Assembly (NCBI GenBank): GCA_001687465.1
Contig: LVLI01001602.1
Coordinates: forward strand, 1-27,534
Direction of reading: 5' to 3'
Origin: Halocafeteria seosinensis
Taxonomy: Eukaryota; Sar; Bigyra; Bicosoecida
DNA length: 27,534 bases
Made by a program: the position numbers and the translations under genes. The notes under the pieces were generated by a model. It made no database searches. It saw nothing but the letters and a program-made list of their open reading frames with translations, and was not told the DNA's origin. Numbering within the stretch: position 1 is the stretch's first letter; every line of letters begins with the position of its first letter. Positions 8,980 through 19,987 of this stretch are shown here, one piece after another.

Positions 8980-11900
8980 ATGCAGGGGAACGGTGCAAGC
9001 AGTCCGGCAGCGGCTGGATCCGCTTCGGGCCAGTCCTCTGGAGAGCTATTTACTCCTAAAAAACTAGCAAATTGGTGCCCCGAGACTACCACGTCCAAGC
9101 GAATTAAGCATGTATGCAGTCGTATTATGGTCATTCTAGTCCACTCAGAAGGACTGTTTTAACTTGATTGATTCCCATGCAGTGCCACATTAATGGGGGA
9201 ACGAAAATCGTCGTGCTTCATAATGATGAAGTGGTGCGCACTCGATACGGCCAAAGCCCAGAGCGTACGTATTTCCAGACAACGTTCAATCTACTTGGAT
9301 TCCAGAGGTATATACCGAGTTCCTTGCGTGGGCATACTTGAATCGAAATGGTGCAGTTGTCAAGATACCTCCCAAAATGGAGAAGAGTATTCAGCATGTC
9401 TTTGTGGACCCCACTGGTAAACATGTGCTATTGGCCACTCAGAAGCAGATTGCGTATCTGTCAAGTGATCACTCTACGGCCAAATTTCTTTTCGACGAAG
9501 TAAGCAGATGCTATCGATGAATTCAATAAAAAGAGGTTTGCATTGCGTTTCCATCTTCTTTCTGTCCATTGTGCAGATACAACTGAGCAGTATGGCTTGG
9601 GATCCTCGCCCTCAAGGAGCCTCCCAAGGACACTGTCTTGTAGGTACAGTAAAGGGCGAGGTGTACGAACTCGAACTCGGCAAGAAATCTTGTGAAAAAC
9701 TTGGAGACCTGGCACAAACGCCAAATCAAGCAATAACATCGTAAGTATGGGAATGCAAATTCGTTCAGCCCTACTCCTCTAGCCAGCAATATCTTCCGAG
9801 TCCGCAGGATGGATGCTCAACCATGCATAAGTCCCGAAGGAGAACCCCTATATTTTATTCTTGCCGCTGTTTCGTACCCAACGGCCATGTATGCCTTCGT
9901 TGGCGGACCTACTATGAGGGATGCATTCGAGAACTACAAAGGAGGGGATCAAGGGCCTACGTTCCTCGCGGCGCCAGAAGATCAGGTGCCTCCTACCATC
10001 TGTAGCTATTATCGTAATGCGAATGTCCCTAACATTGGGTCGCTTGCGAATGAAAATATCAATGAGTCGGAGCTTCTAAAGCCGGTTCCCAGAGTGGGAA
10101 ACGTAAGGGCTGCGGAGGACATCACTGTTATTTGCACAGTGGGACTGCTAGTCGCCCATTTAGCTACCGAACTTACTGCTTCTGATGAACTGTGGTACCC
10201 TACCACTGAGGATAAAGATCAAACAAGGTGTGACCCCTACAAAGTCATTACGAAGAAGCTTCACATCCCGTATCCTAAGAGTATGGACGACACCTCCGCT
10301 GTAGACGAGACGTTTGAGTATATGGCTGAAGTACGGTCCTCTAAGCTCTCGGAGGGTAGTGACGAAGACGCAGACGAGAACCGGAAGGGAGGAAACTCGA
10401 GACCGCAGCAACTACACGTCGGAACTAACGACAGCTCTCATCTACCGCTCTCAGTTGCAATCACTGATTATCATTATCTTATGCTCTTTCACGATAGAAT
10501 CATTGGTGTTAGCAGATTTTCAAAGAAACCAGTTTACGAACGACTGTCGAAGCATGCTCTTCGTGGCTTGGTGGCCGATTATCACGACCCTCAGGGCACC
10601 GTTGTGTATTATTATGACGAAACAGACATTTACTCCCTCTCCCTTCGGAACGAGTCAAGGGATGCATGGCAGTATATTTTGAATAAGGCGACGCACGAAA
10701 AAGAATCCTGCTCCACTCTCTTTAACCTCGCCGCGAAACTTGCAAACAGAACTCAAAGAGAGAGGGTGTATAAAGTTCAGGCCGACTGGCATGTGTCTCA
10801 AGGGGAAATGACGAAAGCTGCTGTAAGTATTGTGAAGTGTTTTTCATGCTGAACGGGGTACAGAGGCAGTGCTACTAGCTCCGCCCTTGCAGGAATTGTA
10901 TGCCAAGACGGATTACAAATTTGAAGAAATTTGTCTACTCTTCATTGAAGAAGACGAGCGCGATGCGCTTATGAGATATGTGGAACTGAGACTGGATGGA
11001 TTGGATTCCAAACGGCACAAAACGCAAAGGATGATGCTTGCTGTTTGGTTGACGGAACTATACCTGGATAAGCTGAATAGTGCTTCAGCTCAGAAAAATG
11101 CATCCGTAGATGTCCTTAAGCAACCTAAGAAAGGTAGTCGAGGGAAAGCGGAACAGCCGCAAGACGCTCACAAGGTAGATCTTAAGACATCATCGTCACA
11201 CCAGTTTACAACTGCTGAAAGTGAAGGAAAGGTGAAGGGCGACTTCGAGCTGTTTTTGGAGGAAAACACTGACATTCTTCACAAGGAGACCGTCATGGAC
11301 CTCATGTCGTCACACGGACGCACAGACATGATGCTCTTTTTTGCAGAACTGTGTAAAGATTACTCGAGAATGGTAACCCATTACATGCAAACAGGAAATT
11401 ACGCGAAAGTAATTGACCTTCTCCACGAGGCAGACCCTGATACAGCCCTCCCTCTGATATATAAGTATTCCACAGTGCTGATCCTACAGCTCCCAGAAAA
11501 GACAGTACATCTATGGGAATCCCTCCATAGAAGGATCGATCCAACTAAGTTATTGCCAGCAATCACAAAATACTCGCGTCTCCGCTCCGTGGCAAAGGCC
11601 GCCAAAAGAGTGAAAGGAGCGAATGTGTTATCGGAATCTGATCGAACTTTCGGTCTTTCTCACGTTCACAAGGATGTATGGACTAAAGTAAGATTTTCCA
11701 ATTCGAACTATTCAATTTCCTGAACTATTGAAATGTTCGTGTTCTACAGCTTGACCAAGCAACGGCGTATGTAAAGCGGTTGATTGACAAAGGAAATGAG
11801 CAACCTGCTATGCATAACTGCTTACTTTCGTTGTATGCAAGGAATGGGGAGGAAGAAGAACTGTTACACTTCTTAAATAGACAGAGCGGCAATAGTCGCA

Positions 11901-13177
11901 GGATTGATTTCAAGTATGTGATAGAACCGTTGTGGGTTCGTAAGAGGCTTGAAATCCCACTCTATGCTTCCCGCAGATATGCACTGTTGGTATGTAGTAA
12001 CTACGAAATGACCAAGGCGTGCGTCCGTATCTACAATATAATGGGAATGCACGAGCAAGCGGTTCGTGAAGCATTAAAGGTATGTATCAACGGGTATGCA
12101 AAGTGTATGGGGAACACGGTTTTACTGGATGCCCTGTCACTGTTACAGCTTAGCGCGGGAGATGCCCAAAAAGAGGCGCAAGTAGTGGATCCAAACCAAC
12201 AGCCGGCTCTAGCAAAACATTTGCGAATGTTGATTGCAACACATCTTGTAGGACAAAGGAAAATACAAGAGTAAGACACTCGGATGCCTGCATTTCAAAT
12301 CCATGCTCAACATGGCATGCTATCGCTCTTCCAGGGCAATTCAATTTACGGAATCATGCCGTCCCACGATTTCCATAGAAGACATTTTACCGTATCTACC
12401 AGATGATACAGTTATAGGTAAGTTGTGCTTTTTTGTCTGATTAGCCGAAATCCTAAAGACTAACCGCGCAAGGTGATCCCAGACCATTTCAAGGAGAATA
12501 TCATTGATGCTCTTAAGCGTTGCGGGAACAAGATTGAGACGTTGCGAAACAAGATGAAATCCTCGTCTCAAAGCGCCAAAGTAATCCAGGATGACATATA
12601 CGCGTTATCATACAGGTAAGTGTACTAGTTGCCAAGGCTGTGGATAAGGCACTGTATAAGCATGCTCGAATGGATTCGCAGATACGGCGTCGTACACGGC
12701 AACCAAATTTGCCCTCTCTCTGGAAAGCGCGTAGTAGAAGGTCCATTCTACATGTTCCCTTCTGGCAATACCTACCGAGAAGAGGCGCTATGTGAATTTG
12801 TAAGATTGTGTATAACATCCCTTAATGGAAGTCTCCCTTTTATTATGTGCTCTACGCAGATGTTGAGATGGTTCCAAGATAAGAAACTACAGGAAATTAT
12901 AGTCTACCTTCGTGACAAAGTACATCAGCAGCGTGAATACCTCGATCGACAGAACTCTACGACAGGACGTGTCGCGAGTGTGGGAAACAAAATGGAAAAG
13001 GGAGATTCCGGTGCTGCTTCAAGACTCCAAACCCAAGTCAAACGATTGCAGGAGAAACTAGACATGATTGTTGCAAACGACGATCCCCTCTGCGGCGAGC
13101 CTATGATTCAGAGTATCGATAAACCTTTCGGGAAGGCACCCGGAGAGGTCGACAGATTCGCGGACTGGGAATCGTAA
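8980..13177 (+). CDS. VPS18: Vacuolar sorting protein VPS18 (HOPS/CORVET core)
   Basis: VPS18 (yeast Pep3) is a core subunit of the HOPS and CORVET tethers that drive endosome and vacuole/lysosome fusion. Twelve exons: 8980-9111, 9183-9264, 9306-9499, 9577-9740, 9808-10822, 10893-11687, 11750-12079, 12149-12270, 12335-12417, 12483-12615, 12682-12799, 12860-13177. All phases join, giving about 1161 aa. Signature blocks are QHVFVDPTGKHVLL and GTVKGEVYELEL in the N-terminal beta-propeller, ELYAKTDYKFEEICLLFI in the solenoid, and SIEDILPYLPDD followed by IDHFKENI and YALSYRYGVV before the C-terminal RING position. That RING is degenerate: around ICPLSGK and FYMFPSGN the usual CxxC and CGH ligands are missing. 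A short coiled coil (LQTQVKRLQEKLDMI) follows. The Ser/Ala/Gly-rich first exon is the least certain part. Its stop is 34 bp from the convergent ankyrin gene. Confidence 0.93.
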
Positions 13178-13211
13178 TGAGAAACATTACCCGGAAGAGA
13201 GAAGAGAGGTA

Positions 13212-15071
13212 TTATCGTCCTAAGTACAACCCGCTCTTCCTACCCGGAACCATCTTCCCTCTACCCCTTGACGCTCCACCAAAACTGTTGGAGCCCCATA
13301 AATTGCGTTGGTCTCTGTAATAATCAACATACTCTAATGATCTCCTCCATTTGGAGCATATTCTTCCGATATTTCGACGCTCTCGTTTGGTCAAGAAAGA
13401 GAAGACATACCCCCATATTCTACCAGGTTGCTTCTCTATGAAGGCATTCCTTTTTCTACTTACGGCTTCCAATTGTTGGAAGTACTTCGGATTATCCTCA
13501 CAAAGCTCCTGGGGACTATCTCCGAACCTATCTTCACTATACAAATCGGCACCGCGACGTACGAGCAAAGCAGCGGCCGAAAAATTACCGGTCTCCAGAG
13601 CTAAAAAGAGGGGTGTCTGTTGGTACTTGTTAAGGAGATCAACGCTTTCCATATAGTCAGCCAACTTGTCAATGACCTCTTCAGTCCCTTTCCACGATGC
13701 GAGATGAAGCGGAACTTCACCGTCTTCGTTTTGCGTAGAGGGGTCAAACCCACACCTTAAAAGGATATCAACTACACGAGCATGACCTCGCCGCGCAGCA
13801 TAGTGAAGCGCACTATATCCTTCCGTGTTATACCGCCTAAGTGTCTCTCTTATGCGAGTTACTGGATATATCCTAACCAAATTATAATATTGATCTTGGT
13901 AAGTTGTAGACTGTACACCTAGTAGCTGTCGGAGTTGTTCTTCGTCCCCCGATTCAGCGCAATTCAACAAGTTTTCGGGATCATTGGCAGGTTCTTTTTC
14001 GGGTCCGCCAGATAACACTCTTAGCAAAGCATCATCCTGGATGAAATTGGCCCTCCTATTCTGCAAACCCAGATTGCCGGCTGTCGAATCAAGTAAACCC
14101 TCCGATATACGGGGCAAGGAGGAAGCAGTGGACGGGCGACTGATACTCTTGGGGCGCGAGAGGCTACGTTTGCTGCTATCCTGTGCAAAACCAGTTGGAT
14201 GCCTAGGTAGTGAACTGTCGCTTCTTTCGGATAATCCATTAAGGAGCCCATATCGTGATGCGCGTTCGGGGTTTGAGACGTTAATCTGGTCTCGTTTTGA
14301 CCTAGACTTCCGTGATTCAGGGGCATCTGGTGGCGTTAACCCCAGTAATTCCATTGTGCTATCCTTAGAATAGTTGAAATGCACGGTGTCTTTGGCCAGT
14401 CGAGCTCTTGCACTTTGAGGACGTTGTATAGATGTATTTCCCGAGGCGCTTGAGGCAGATACTGACCTCATCGTTGAAGACAAGTGTACCGAAGGCCTCG
14501 CTGCTTCTTGCTTGGAACAGCCTCTCAAATCTAAGCTGCCCATCCTTTCATCTCGAGTTGAGCTTTCTCGGTATTTTGTGGTTGCCGAGGGACCATCATA
14601 TTTCCCAAGTTGTTGCAGAGTTTCTAATGTCCGACTTCTCGCCGTCTCCCAGTCCAAGTCTTCATAGCCAGCGATTGTACATGCCAACTGTAAAAACCGC
14701 AAGGTGTCCTCTACATTCTGTCCTCGAATCACTCTGGAGGGATTCGCCATGCATTCTTCGTGTCCAGCCGCGAATTTCAAATACATTAGAATTGTAGCTA
14801 TCCACTTCTTGCGTTGCCGCCATTGACGCTTCTTGTCTTCCTCATTATCACCGAATCCGAGCTGGGGCGACTCCCATTGCTTCTCCGATAATAATCCTTT
14901 TCCAAACCACGGGTATTTCTCGTGTAAATGCTTCAAAACATGGTGTATAAACTGAAAAGAGGCCCCTCGTTCAAGTTTTTTACGGGTGGCTTCCGTCACT
15001 TTAAAGTGCGTTTGTAGTGCCTGTACGGTCTCCTCAAGTAAATCATCGCCCTCATCGTTATCTTTGGACAT
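13212..15071 (-). CDS. IFT54/TRAF3IP1-like N-domain, ankyrin-repeat and F-box-like protein
   Basis: A single 619-aa frame without introns. Residues about 8-140 resemble the calponin-homology-like N-domain of TRAF3IP1/IFT54: an L-x-KPPF-type block is seen as KKLERGASFQFIHHVLKHL, then WFGKGLL, then NPSRVIRGQNVEDTLRFLQ where relatives have a 'P-x-I-V-x-G-x-x-P-x-x-T-N-x-x-L-Q' pattern. Residues about 150-365 are a Ser/Arg-rich, probably disordered linker. Residues about 366-540 hold ankyrin repeats, clearest in SALHYAARRGHARVVDILL, VPLHLASWKGTEEVIDKL and TPLFLALETGNFSAAALLV. Residues about 548-590 (IWGYVFSFLTKRERR, ICSKWRRSL) look like an F-box, and a Gly/Arg tail follows. The F-box would suggest an SCF ubiquitin-ligase adaptor, and the N-domain a tubulin or ciliary link; neither is proven. 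Its start is divergent from the Cwc2-like gene (234 bp). Confidence 0.75.
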   Translation of the reverse strand: MSKDNDEGDDLLEETVQALQTHFKVTEATRKKLERGASFQFIHHVLKHLHEKYPWFGKGLLSEKQWESPQLGFGDNEEDKKRQWRQRKKWIATILMYLKFAAGHEECMANPSRVIRGQNVEDTLRFLQLACTIAGYEDLDWETARSRTLETLQQLGKYDGPSATTKYRESSTRDERMGSLDLRGCSKQEAARPSVHLSSTMRSVSASSASGNTSIQRPQSARARLAKDTVHFNYSKDSTMELLGLTPPDAPESRKSRSKRDQINVSNPERASRYGLLNGLSERSDSSLPRHPTGFAQDSSKRSLSRPKSISRPSTASSLPRISEGLLDSTAGNLGLQNRRANFIQDDALLRVLSGGPEKEPANDPENLLNCAESGDEEQLRQLLGVQSTTYQDQYYNLVRIYPVTRIRETLRRYNTEGYSALHYAARRGHARVVDILLRCGFDPSTQNEDGEVPLHLASWKGTEEVIDKLADYMESVDLLNKYQQTPLFLALETGNFSAAALLVRRGADLYSEDRFGDSPQELCEDNPKYFQQLEAVSRKRNAFIEKQPGRIWGYVFSFLTKRERRNIGRICSKWRRSLEYVDYYRDQRNLWGSNSFGGASRGRGKMVPGRKSGLYLGR

Positions 15072-15305
15072 CTTCGGAGTGTCTCCTCACGGACTGAACA
15101 TGTTGGATCTGCTAAATGTTGTAAACAATACCTTACTGTGTGATACAGACTCTAGCATACATTCCCATCAAACATTTCGTCTAGTTTTGATTGAATATCG
15201 TATTGATCCTTTATCGCCTTTACCAATCGAGTATTGAACAGCTCATCACCTTGTCATCGTTTATATATTGTGTGTAAGACCTAGGGAGAGCGTGGAAAGG
15301 CAGCC
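15072..15305. promoter_or_regulatory. Short divergent promoter region
   Basis: These 234 bp lie between the start codons of the ankyrin/F-box gene (-) and the Cwc2-like gene (+). Both promoters must fit here or overlap the genes. No individual element is assigned. Confidence 0.5.
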
Positions 15306-16953
15306 ATGAGCGCTGAAAACTCGACACCAGCGAATGCCTTGCCCGTACGCATCGAGGGGCCTGTGGGACAAAGCTACGCTGTATGGGAGACATACTGGAC
15401 ATGCACCTCATGTCAGGCCGACAATAAACCCACAAGACCCACCTGCTACCGGTGCCGAGAGGCCAAACCGGCGAACTCATCGAAAGTAGTGTTTACACCG
15501 CCTACAACGAGCTCGGGGGAGCTAAAATGGAAGGAAGCATTTGACCCCGTGACGCAGCAGATCTATTATTACAACACAGAAACCCGAGAGACGCAATGGA
15601 CACGACCCACAGACCTAGGACCAGCCCCTCATGCCACCGGATGGTTTGGCCGCGGTGCTGCAGACCATGATTTGCAAGCTGAATTTGCGGCCAAGAACGA
15701 AAAATGGCTGCAACGCCCAGCCAAGAAACAAGCAGATATTGACTGTACGTACATAGTATGCCATTTTGACATTTGTTGTATATTTCATGGGTATTCCCTG
15801 TGCTGCAGTGTCGAAGCAAGGGTACAAAGAGGGAGCGCACGAATACAATATTTGGTACCACAAATGGGTTGGAGAACATTGGACCGAACGCTTACAAAAG
15901 GGAGAACCAGCTCCAACACGATGCCACATTGATGAAGATGCAGGCTATACCAAAGCCTCGCTGCAGAAAAATGAAAAGTGTTACTTCTGTTTACATTTTG
16001 CGAGAGGAGGTTGCGCTCGTGGATCCGATTGCACGTTCTACCATCACTTACCCGGACCTAACGATGAGGTACAACTTGAAAACACACGAGACATTTTTGG
16101 AAGAGAACGTTACGAAGCACACAGGGATGATATGGGTGGGGTTGGGAGCTACAGAGACGAGAGTCGTACATTGTATATTAGTGGTTTCTCCATGGCAGGG
16201 TTAACTGATAAGCAAATGGAAGCGATTCTCTGGCGTCATTTTGGAGAGTGGGGAGAGATCGAGAATGTTAATGTTATTGCTCGTTTGAGCATTGCTTTTG
16301 TAAGATATCGCTGCAGAGTCAATGCTGAGTTTGCCAAGGAGGCAATGTACCATCAGCCGCTTGACAATCAGGAAATCCTCAATGTTAGGTGGGCTCGTGA
16401 CGACCCCAATCCAGTTGCAAAAGAGTCTAAAAAGAGGGCAGATGAAGATGCGTTTATCCTTGCTATGCAAGCAAAAGGTTATGCAATGGTTGATGTCGAC
16501 AAATTCAACACTGTGTCGAATCCGACAGCAGAGAATAATCAAATCGCAGACGGGAGTACCAACGGTAGTGGCGCCGCTGGTGGTCAAGACGCGAATTCCG
16601 GAGAAAACGGAGGTGGGAACCAAGGGCAATCACATGAATCTGTTGCTGGAGAAGAAGTGCAAAAGCAAATTGACTATGAACAGTGGCAACAACAGATGTA
16701 CGAGTACTACAAGCAGTGGTGGGAGTACCAGCAAAAGCTTCAGCAACAACAGCAGCAACCCCAAGATGGGACTGAAAACGGCGAGGCACAACAAACTAGC
16801 ACTTCTGGAGACCCACAATCCAAACTGGAATCACTACTGAACACTATAGATTCGAGCGAGGAAGAGCAGAGCGGAGGCAAGAAGCGTACGCGGGACGAGT
16901 CCCAGGCGAGCAGTGCTAACACAGATTCAGCCTCTAAGAAAGCGGCAAAGTAA
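15306..16953 (+). CDS. Cwc2/RBM22-type splicing factor with added RanBP2 zinc finger and WW domain
   Basis: Cwc2/RBM22 proteins bind U6 snRNA and the pre-mRNA in the activated spliceosome as part of the Prp19-related complex. Exons 15306-15744 and 15809-16953, about 527 aa. In order: a RanBP2-type zinc finger (TYWTCTSCQADNKP, then CYRC), a WW domain (LKWKEAFDP, IYYYNTETRETQW, RP), and the Cwc2 Torus region (HEYNIWYHKW, TRCHIDEDAGYTKAS). Then follow the CCCH finger (C-x7-C-x5-C-x3-H at CLHFARGGCARGSDC, YHH), the connector DIFGRERYEAHRDDMGG, an RRM (RTLYISGF ... LSIAFVRY) and a Gln-rich, charged tail. The Torus-CCCH-RRM core is highly characteristic. The RanBP2 finger and WW domain are not part of yeast Cwc2 or human RBM22. 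The gene is convergent with a PPIL1-like gene (88 bp between stops). Confidence 0.9.
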
Positions 16954-17041
16954 ATACGGCCGTATAATCAATACAGAACAAAGTAAAAGCACAACATCCA
17001 GATAAACGGAGCTACTGTCTATTGTAATATGGACATTTCTT

Positions 17042-17655
17042 CTAGAGTACTTGGGCTTTCACTATCCTGATTTCTTCTTTGGGTCTGTCACTATCATCTG
17101 TTTGTACGGCTCCTATTTTCTGCACAATCTGCATACCTGTGTCTACTCTTCCAAATATAGTATGTTTCCCTGATCACACAAACGAACGAACTGTGTGGTA
17201 TAGATTCCACACGGACACTGAGGAGGAATTGCAGCTTACCATCTAACCAGTCGGTGGGCGCCAGTGTTATAAAGAACTGTGAATTATTGGTATTCGCTCC
17301 CGAGTTCGCCATGGACAAGATTCCAGCCCCCGTATGTCTTAATTCAGGGCTTATTTCGTCCTCGAAAGCGCCTCCGAAAATGCTCTGTCCACCGCGCCCA
17401 CTTCCTGTGGGATCTCCTCCCTGGATCATAAAGTCCTGCATTGACCATAAATAATGCATGATGCATGCACGTGCGCAGATAGATGTACAGCATGTTCATG
17501 TGACTTACAGGTATCACTCGATGAAAAATAGTGTTGTTGTAGTACCCTTGTTTGGCTAGTTCAGCAAAATTATAGCATGTTTTGGGCGCATGTTGTTCAT
17601 ACAGCTCGACACTAAACGTCCCTAAATTGGTTTGAAATTCCACACGAGTCGTCAT
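17042..17655 (-). CDS. PPIL1: Cyclophilin-type peptidyl-prolyl isomerase, PPIL1-like
   Basis: It catalyses cis-trans isomerisation of prolyl peptide bonds; PPIL1 itself is a spliceosomal cyclophilin bound by SKIP/Prp45. Exons 17655-17509, 17435-17240 and 17169-17042 give 156 aa, close to the 166 aa of human PPIL1. The active-site set is complete: [33 protein letters not shown], and [13 protein letters not shown] with the Trp and His of the drug/proline pocket. The short N-terminus ([20 protein letters not shown]) and the end VKAQVL fit the PPIL1 group rather than secreted or mitochondrial cyclophilins. The start codon is 78 bp from that of the divergent TPR gene. Confidence 0.92.
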
Positions 17656-17733
17656 ATTATTGGAACATTACCCTACGTACGACCAAAAAGGACTTCTAGA
17701 CAATACGAATCAAATCCCGAGAACAAGATCACA

Positions 17734-19029
17734 ATGATGCTATGGAGGCCATTCACACGAAGCACTCGCGTCAGAGGAGGCATGGAACTGGGGGAACGAG
17801 TATGTATGCCGATTGCTTCATCACAATTGTGCTCTACTGCGTCGAGAGAAGCAGTCAGACGATACAGCCAGCAGAGTCAACAGGAGCAGCAGAGGAAGCG
17901 AACGTGGGTGAGCACTGTTCAGGAAAGACTCCCAGGATGGACGCGATCAGCATTCCGTGAATTAGCGATATTAGCTGCGCTAGCGATTATCACCGCTGCA
18001 GTAGTATCTGGGAGGAAAGTTAGCAAACAGGTTGTTCCAAAAGATGTGTACGAGCTCTGTCGAAGAGCCCATGAAGCAAGAACGGACAACAACATCAAGA
18101 AAGCTGTGCTACTGTACAAGCAAGCACTAGATCGTTTAGAATCCCGACGAGGAGACCTCTTCCATCTGTTCGAGGTTAACTTCCGATTGGGTCTCTGTTA
18201 CGAAGATATCAAGGATTGGAAACAAGCGATGGCATTCTTCGACAAGGTAGGAAATGAGGGATGGAACTTAAAACGCCCAGATCATTCAATAACTCCGCGG
18301 TGGTGCATGGTATTGTTGCAGGCGTGCAAGCTTTGTGACCAGATGGAAAAGGAAATGGAACAGGACAGATTGGAGCGGCAACAAACTCGGGTATTACATG
18401 CAGTAGCTTTGTCACACCTGGCTGAGTGCAAGGAGACAACGTAAGTACTTGTAGTCACCATCAAGAGATTGTTCTTGCCTCCATCGGAGCTTTGAACATA
18501 CAGGGGAGGGAAGCATAGGGCACTAACAGACTTAGGGACATCAATTAAGCTGCTCCTGTCAGAGCATCCCGACTTGGAAGGGCAAATGAAGCGGCAGAAA
18601 CCCAACCAGCAAGATTACAGTCATGTGAAGAATTCGAACATTGCCGAGCAGTTTGCCAGAGTATCGCTTGCTGGTATCCTACACAATAGGGCTAGAATCT
18701 ACGAAGATATCAACAGAAGAAATGAAGCCGTCAACGATGCACAGTATGCTCTTCACCTGATAACAGATGCTGTCAATTGGGCCTCGAAGAATAAGCACAA
18801 GAAGAGGGAAACATTGCCCCAGGGCAAGTATTCAGCGTTTGCAACAGACGTTGCAAAACAAATGTCGGAGGCGGCAGGGGGGATCTTTTCTGGAAACGAG
18901 GCGGAGAACGAAAACAAAACCCCAAAAAGTCAGAGGCGATATAGAGTTTATGAGTTTAGCCACGTGGATGAACTAATGTCTATGCGTAACCATACTCGCC
19001 GATTTCTTGATACACTGAAGAAAGATTAG
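17734..19029 (+). CDS. Membrane-anchored TPR protein, probably mitochondrial
   Basis: Exons 17734-18440 and 18504-19029 give about 410 aa. The first 55 residues are rich in Arg, Ser and Gln with almost no acidic residues, as in mitochondrial targeting sequences. One membrane segment follows (ELAILAALAIITAAVVSG, about residues 76-93). TPR-like helices come next: VYELCRRAHEARTDN, KKAVLLYKQALDRLE, NFRLGLCYEDIKDWKQAMAF. A second set near the end includes GILHNRARIYEDINRRNEA. The layout (targeting peptide, one membrane span, TPRs) recalls yeast Mgr3 and animal TTC19, but the sequence does not decide between these or an unrelated protein. The frame is open a little upstream of 17734, where it would overlap the divergent PPIL1 gene, so I chose the first ATG. 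Confidence 0.8.
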
Positions 19030-19125
19030 TGAGAGCTTGCAACCCTTGTGTGTGACCTTGGGTATGCTTATTTTGTAAGGGTTTGTTTGAAATACCAAAG
19101 CGATCACGCCGAAAATCCAGCATTT

Positions 19126-19987
19126 TTAGTCTACTACATCATAGTTACTCGGACTGAACTGAGCAGGGCGAGCGCGGGCTCTACTCGTTCGGCGAGTAGT
19201 AGTTCCTGAGCGGCAATCATTGAGTGAAAGAAGGAATCGAGTAGATTGAGTTGCCACGACTTACCTTTGGCTGCCGGAGATGGTGAAGCTTTGCTTTTTC
19301 TAGGTGTTTTACCTCGCTGCTTCGGTGTTGAGGTTTCTGTCTTCTTTGATCCCTTTTGGTTACGTTTGGCTGGAGTACGTGATCTGGCAGTCGTGCGTGA
19401 CGTTTTTTTCGGAGCCGGTGAAGGGCTTCTTAAGCTGTCCTTAGATGGGCTCTTTATTTCTTCTCTCTTTTTCGTTGTTGTTGCCTTTCGTTTAGGGGTC
19501 TGTTGTTCGTCTTGGCTAATTTTATCAATGTTCGATGGCATCATCATGACAACAACATATACCGCTATAGTGACCACCGTGACGGCCAATACAGGGGAAA
19601 GCCCGTCCATAAATGAGGTAACTGCAGTAAATAGAACTCGTGCATGTACTCATAGCGAATGATAAATTTATACGGATCTCGCAAAATGGAGCTGAGCTGA
19701 CCGATTTAGTTTCATGTGAATGTGGGTCTAACGGTCACCCCGCAGAACTGCCTCCCCATCACTTACCCACCGTCGCTTTCACTCGACCGATGATCAGCGT
19801 ACGGGCATAAACAAAACGCAGAAACATAGTTCCAATTATTGCCAATTACATACGGTCGCTTTCCCTTCACTTCTCGGCGACATAGTTGAATGAGGGCGCG
19901 CCGAGGCTCCGCAGGTTAAACGGTCAACCTGGAGAACCTTAGGTACTTACTGGACTCCCACAGTTCTTCGATCATCTTTTGCGCCAT
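19126..19987 (-). CDS. Small single-pass membrane protein with basic Ser/Pro/Lys-rich tail
   Basis: Function not recognised. Exons 19987-19951, 19621-19265 and 19205-19126, about 157 aa. The first exon (MAQKMIEELWES) joins in phase to ITSFMDGLSPV, so a start at the internal ATG (19610) would cut the protein short. A membrane segment (about residues 22-40, VLAVTVVTIAVYVVVMMM) is followed by a Lys/Ser/Pro/Thr/Arg-rich tail with repeated SPS, TPK and RTPAKR motifs, probably disordered and phosphorylatable. The topology is that of a signal anchor with a long polar tail. The last intron (59 nt) is good by sequence. Left unspliced, the frame also stays open to 19134 and gives a different, hydrophobic C-terminus. 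The first intron is long for this locus (329 nt). Confidence 0.65.
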
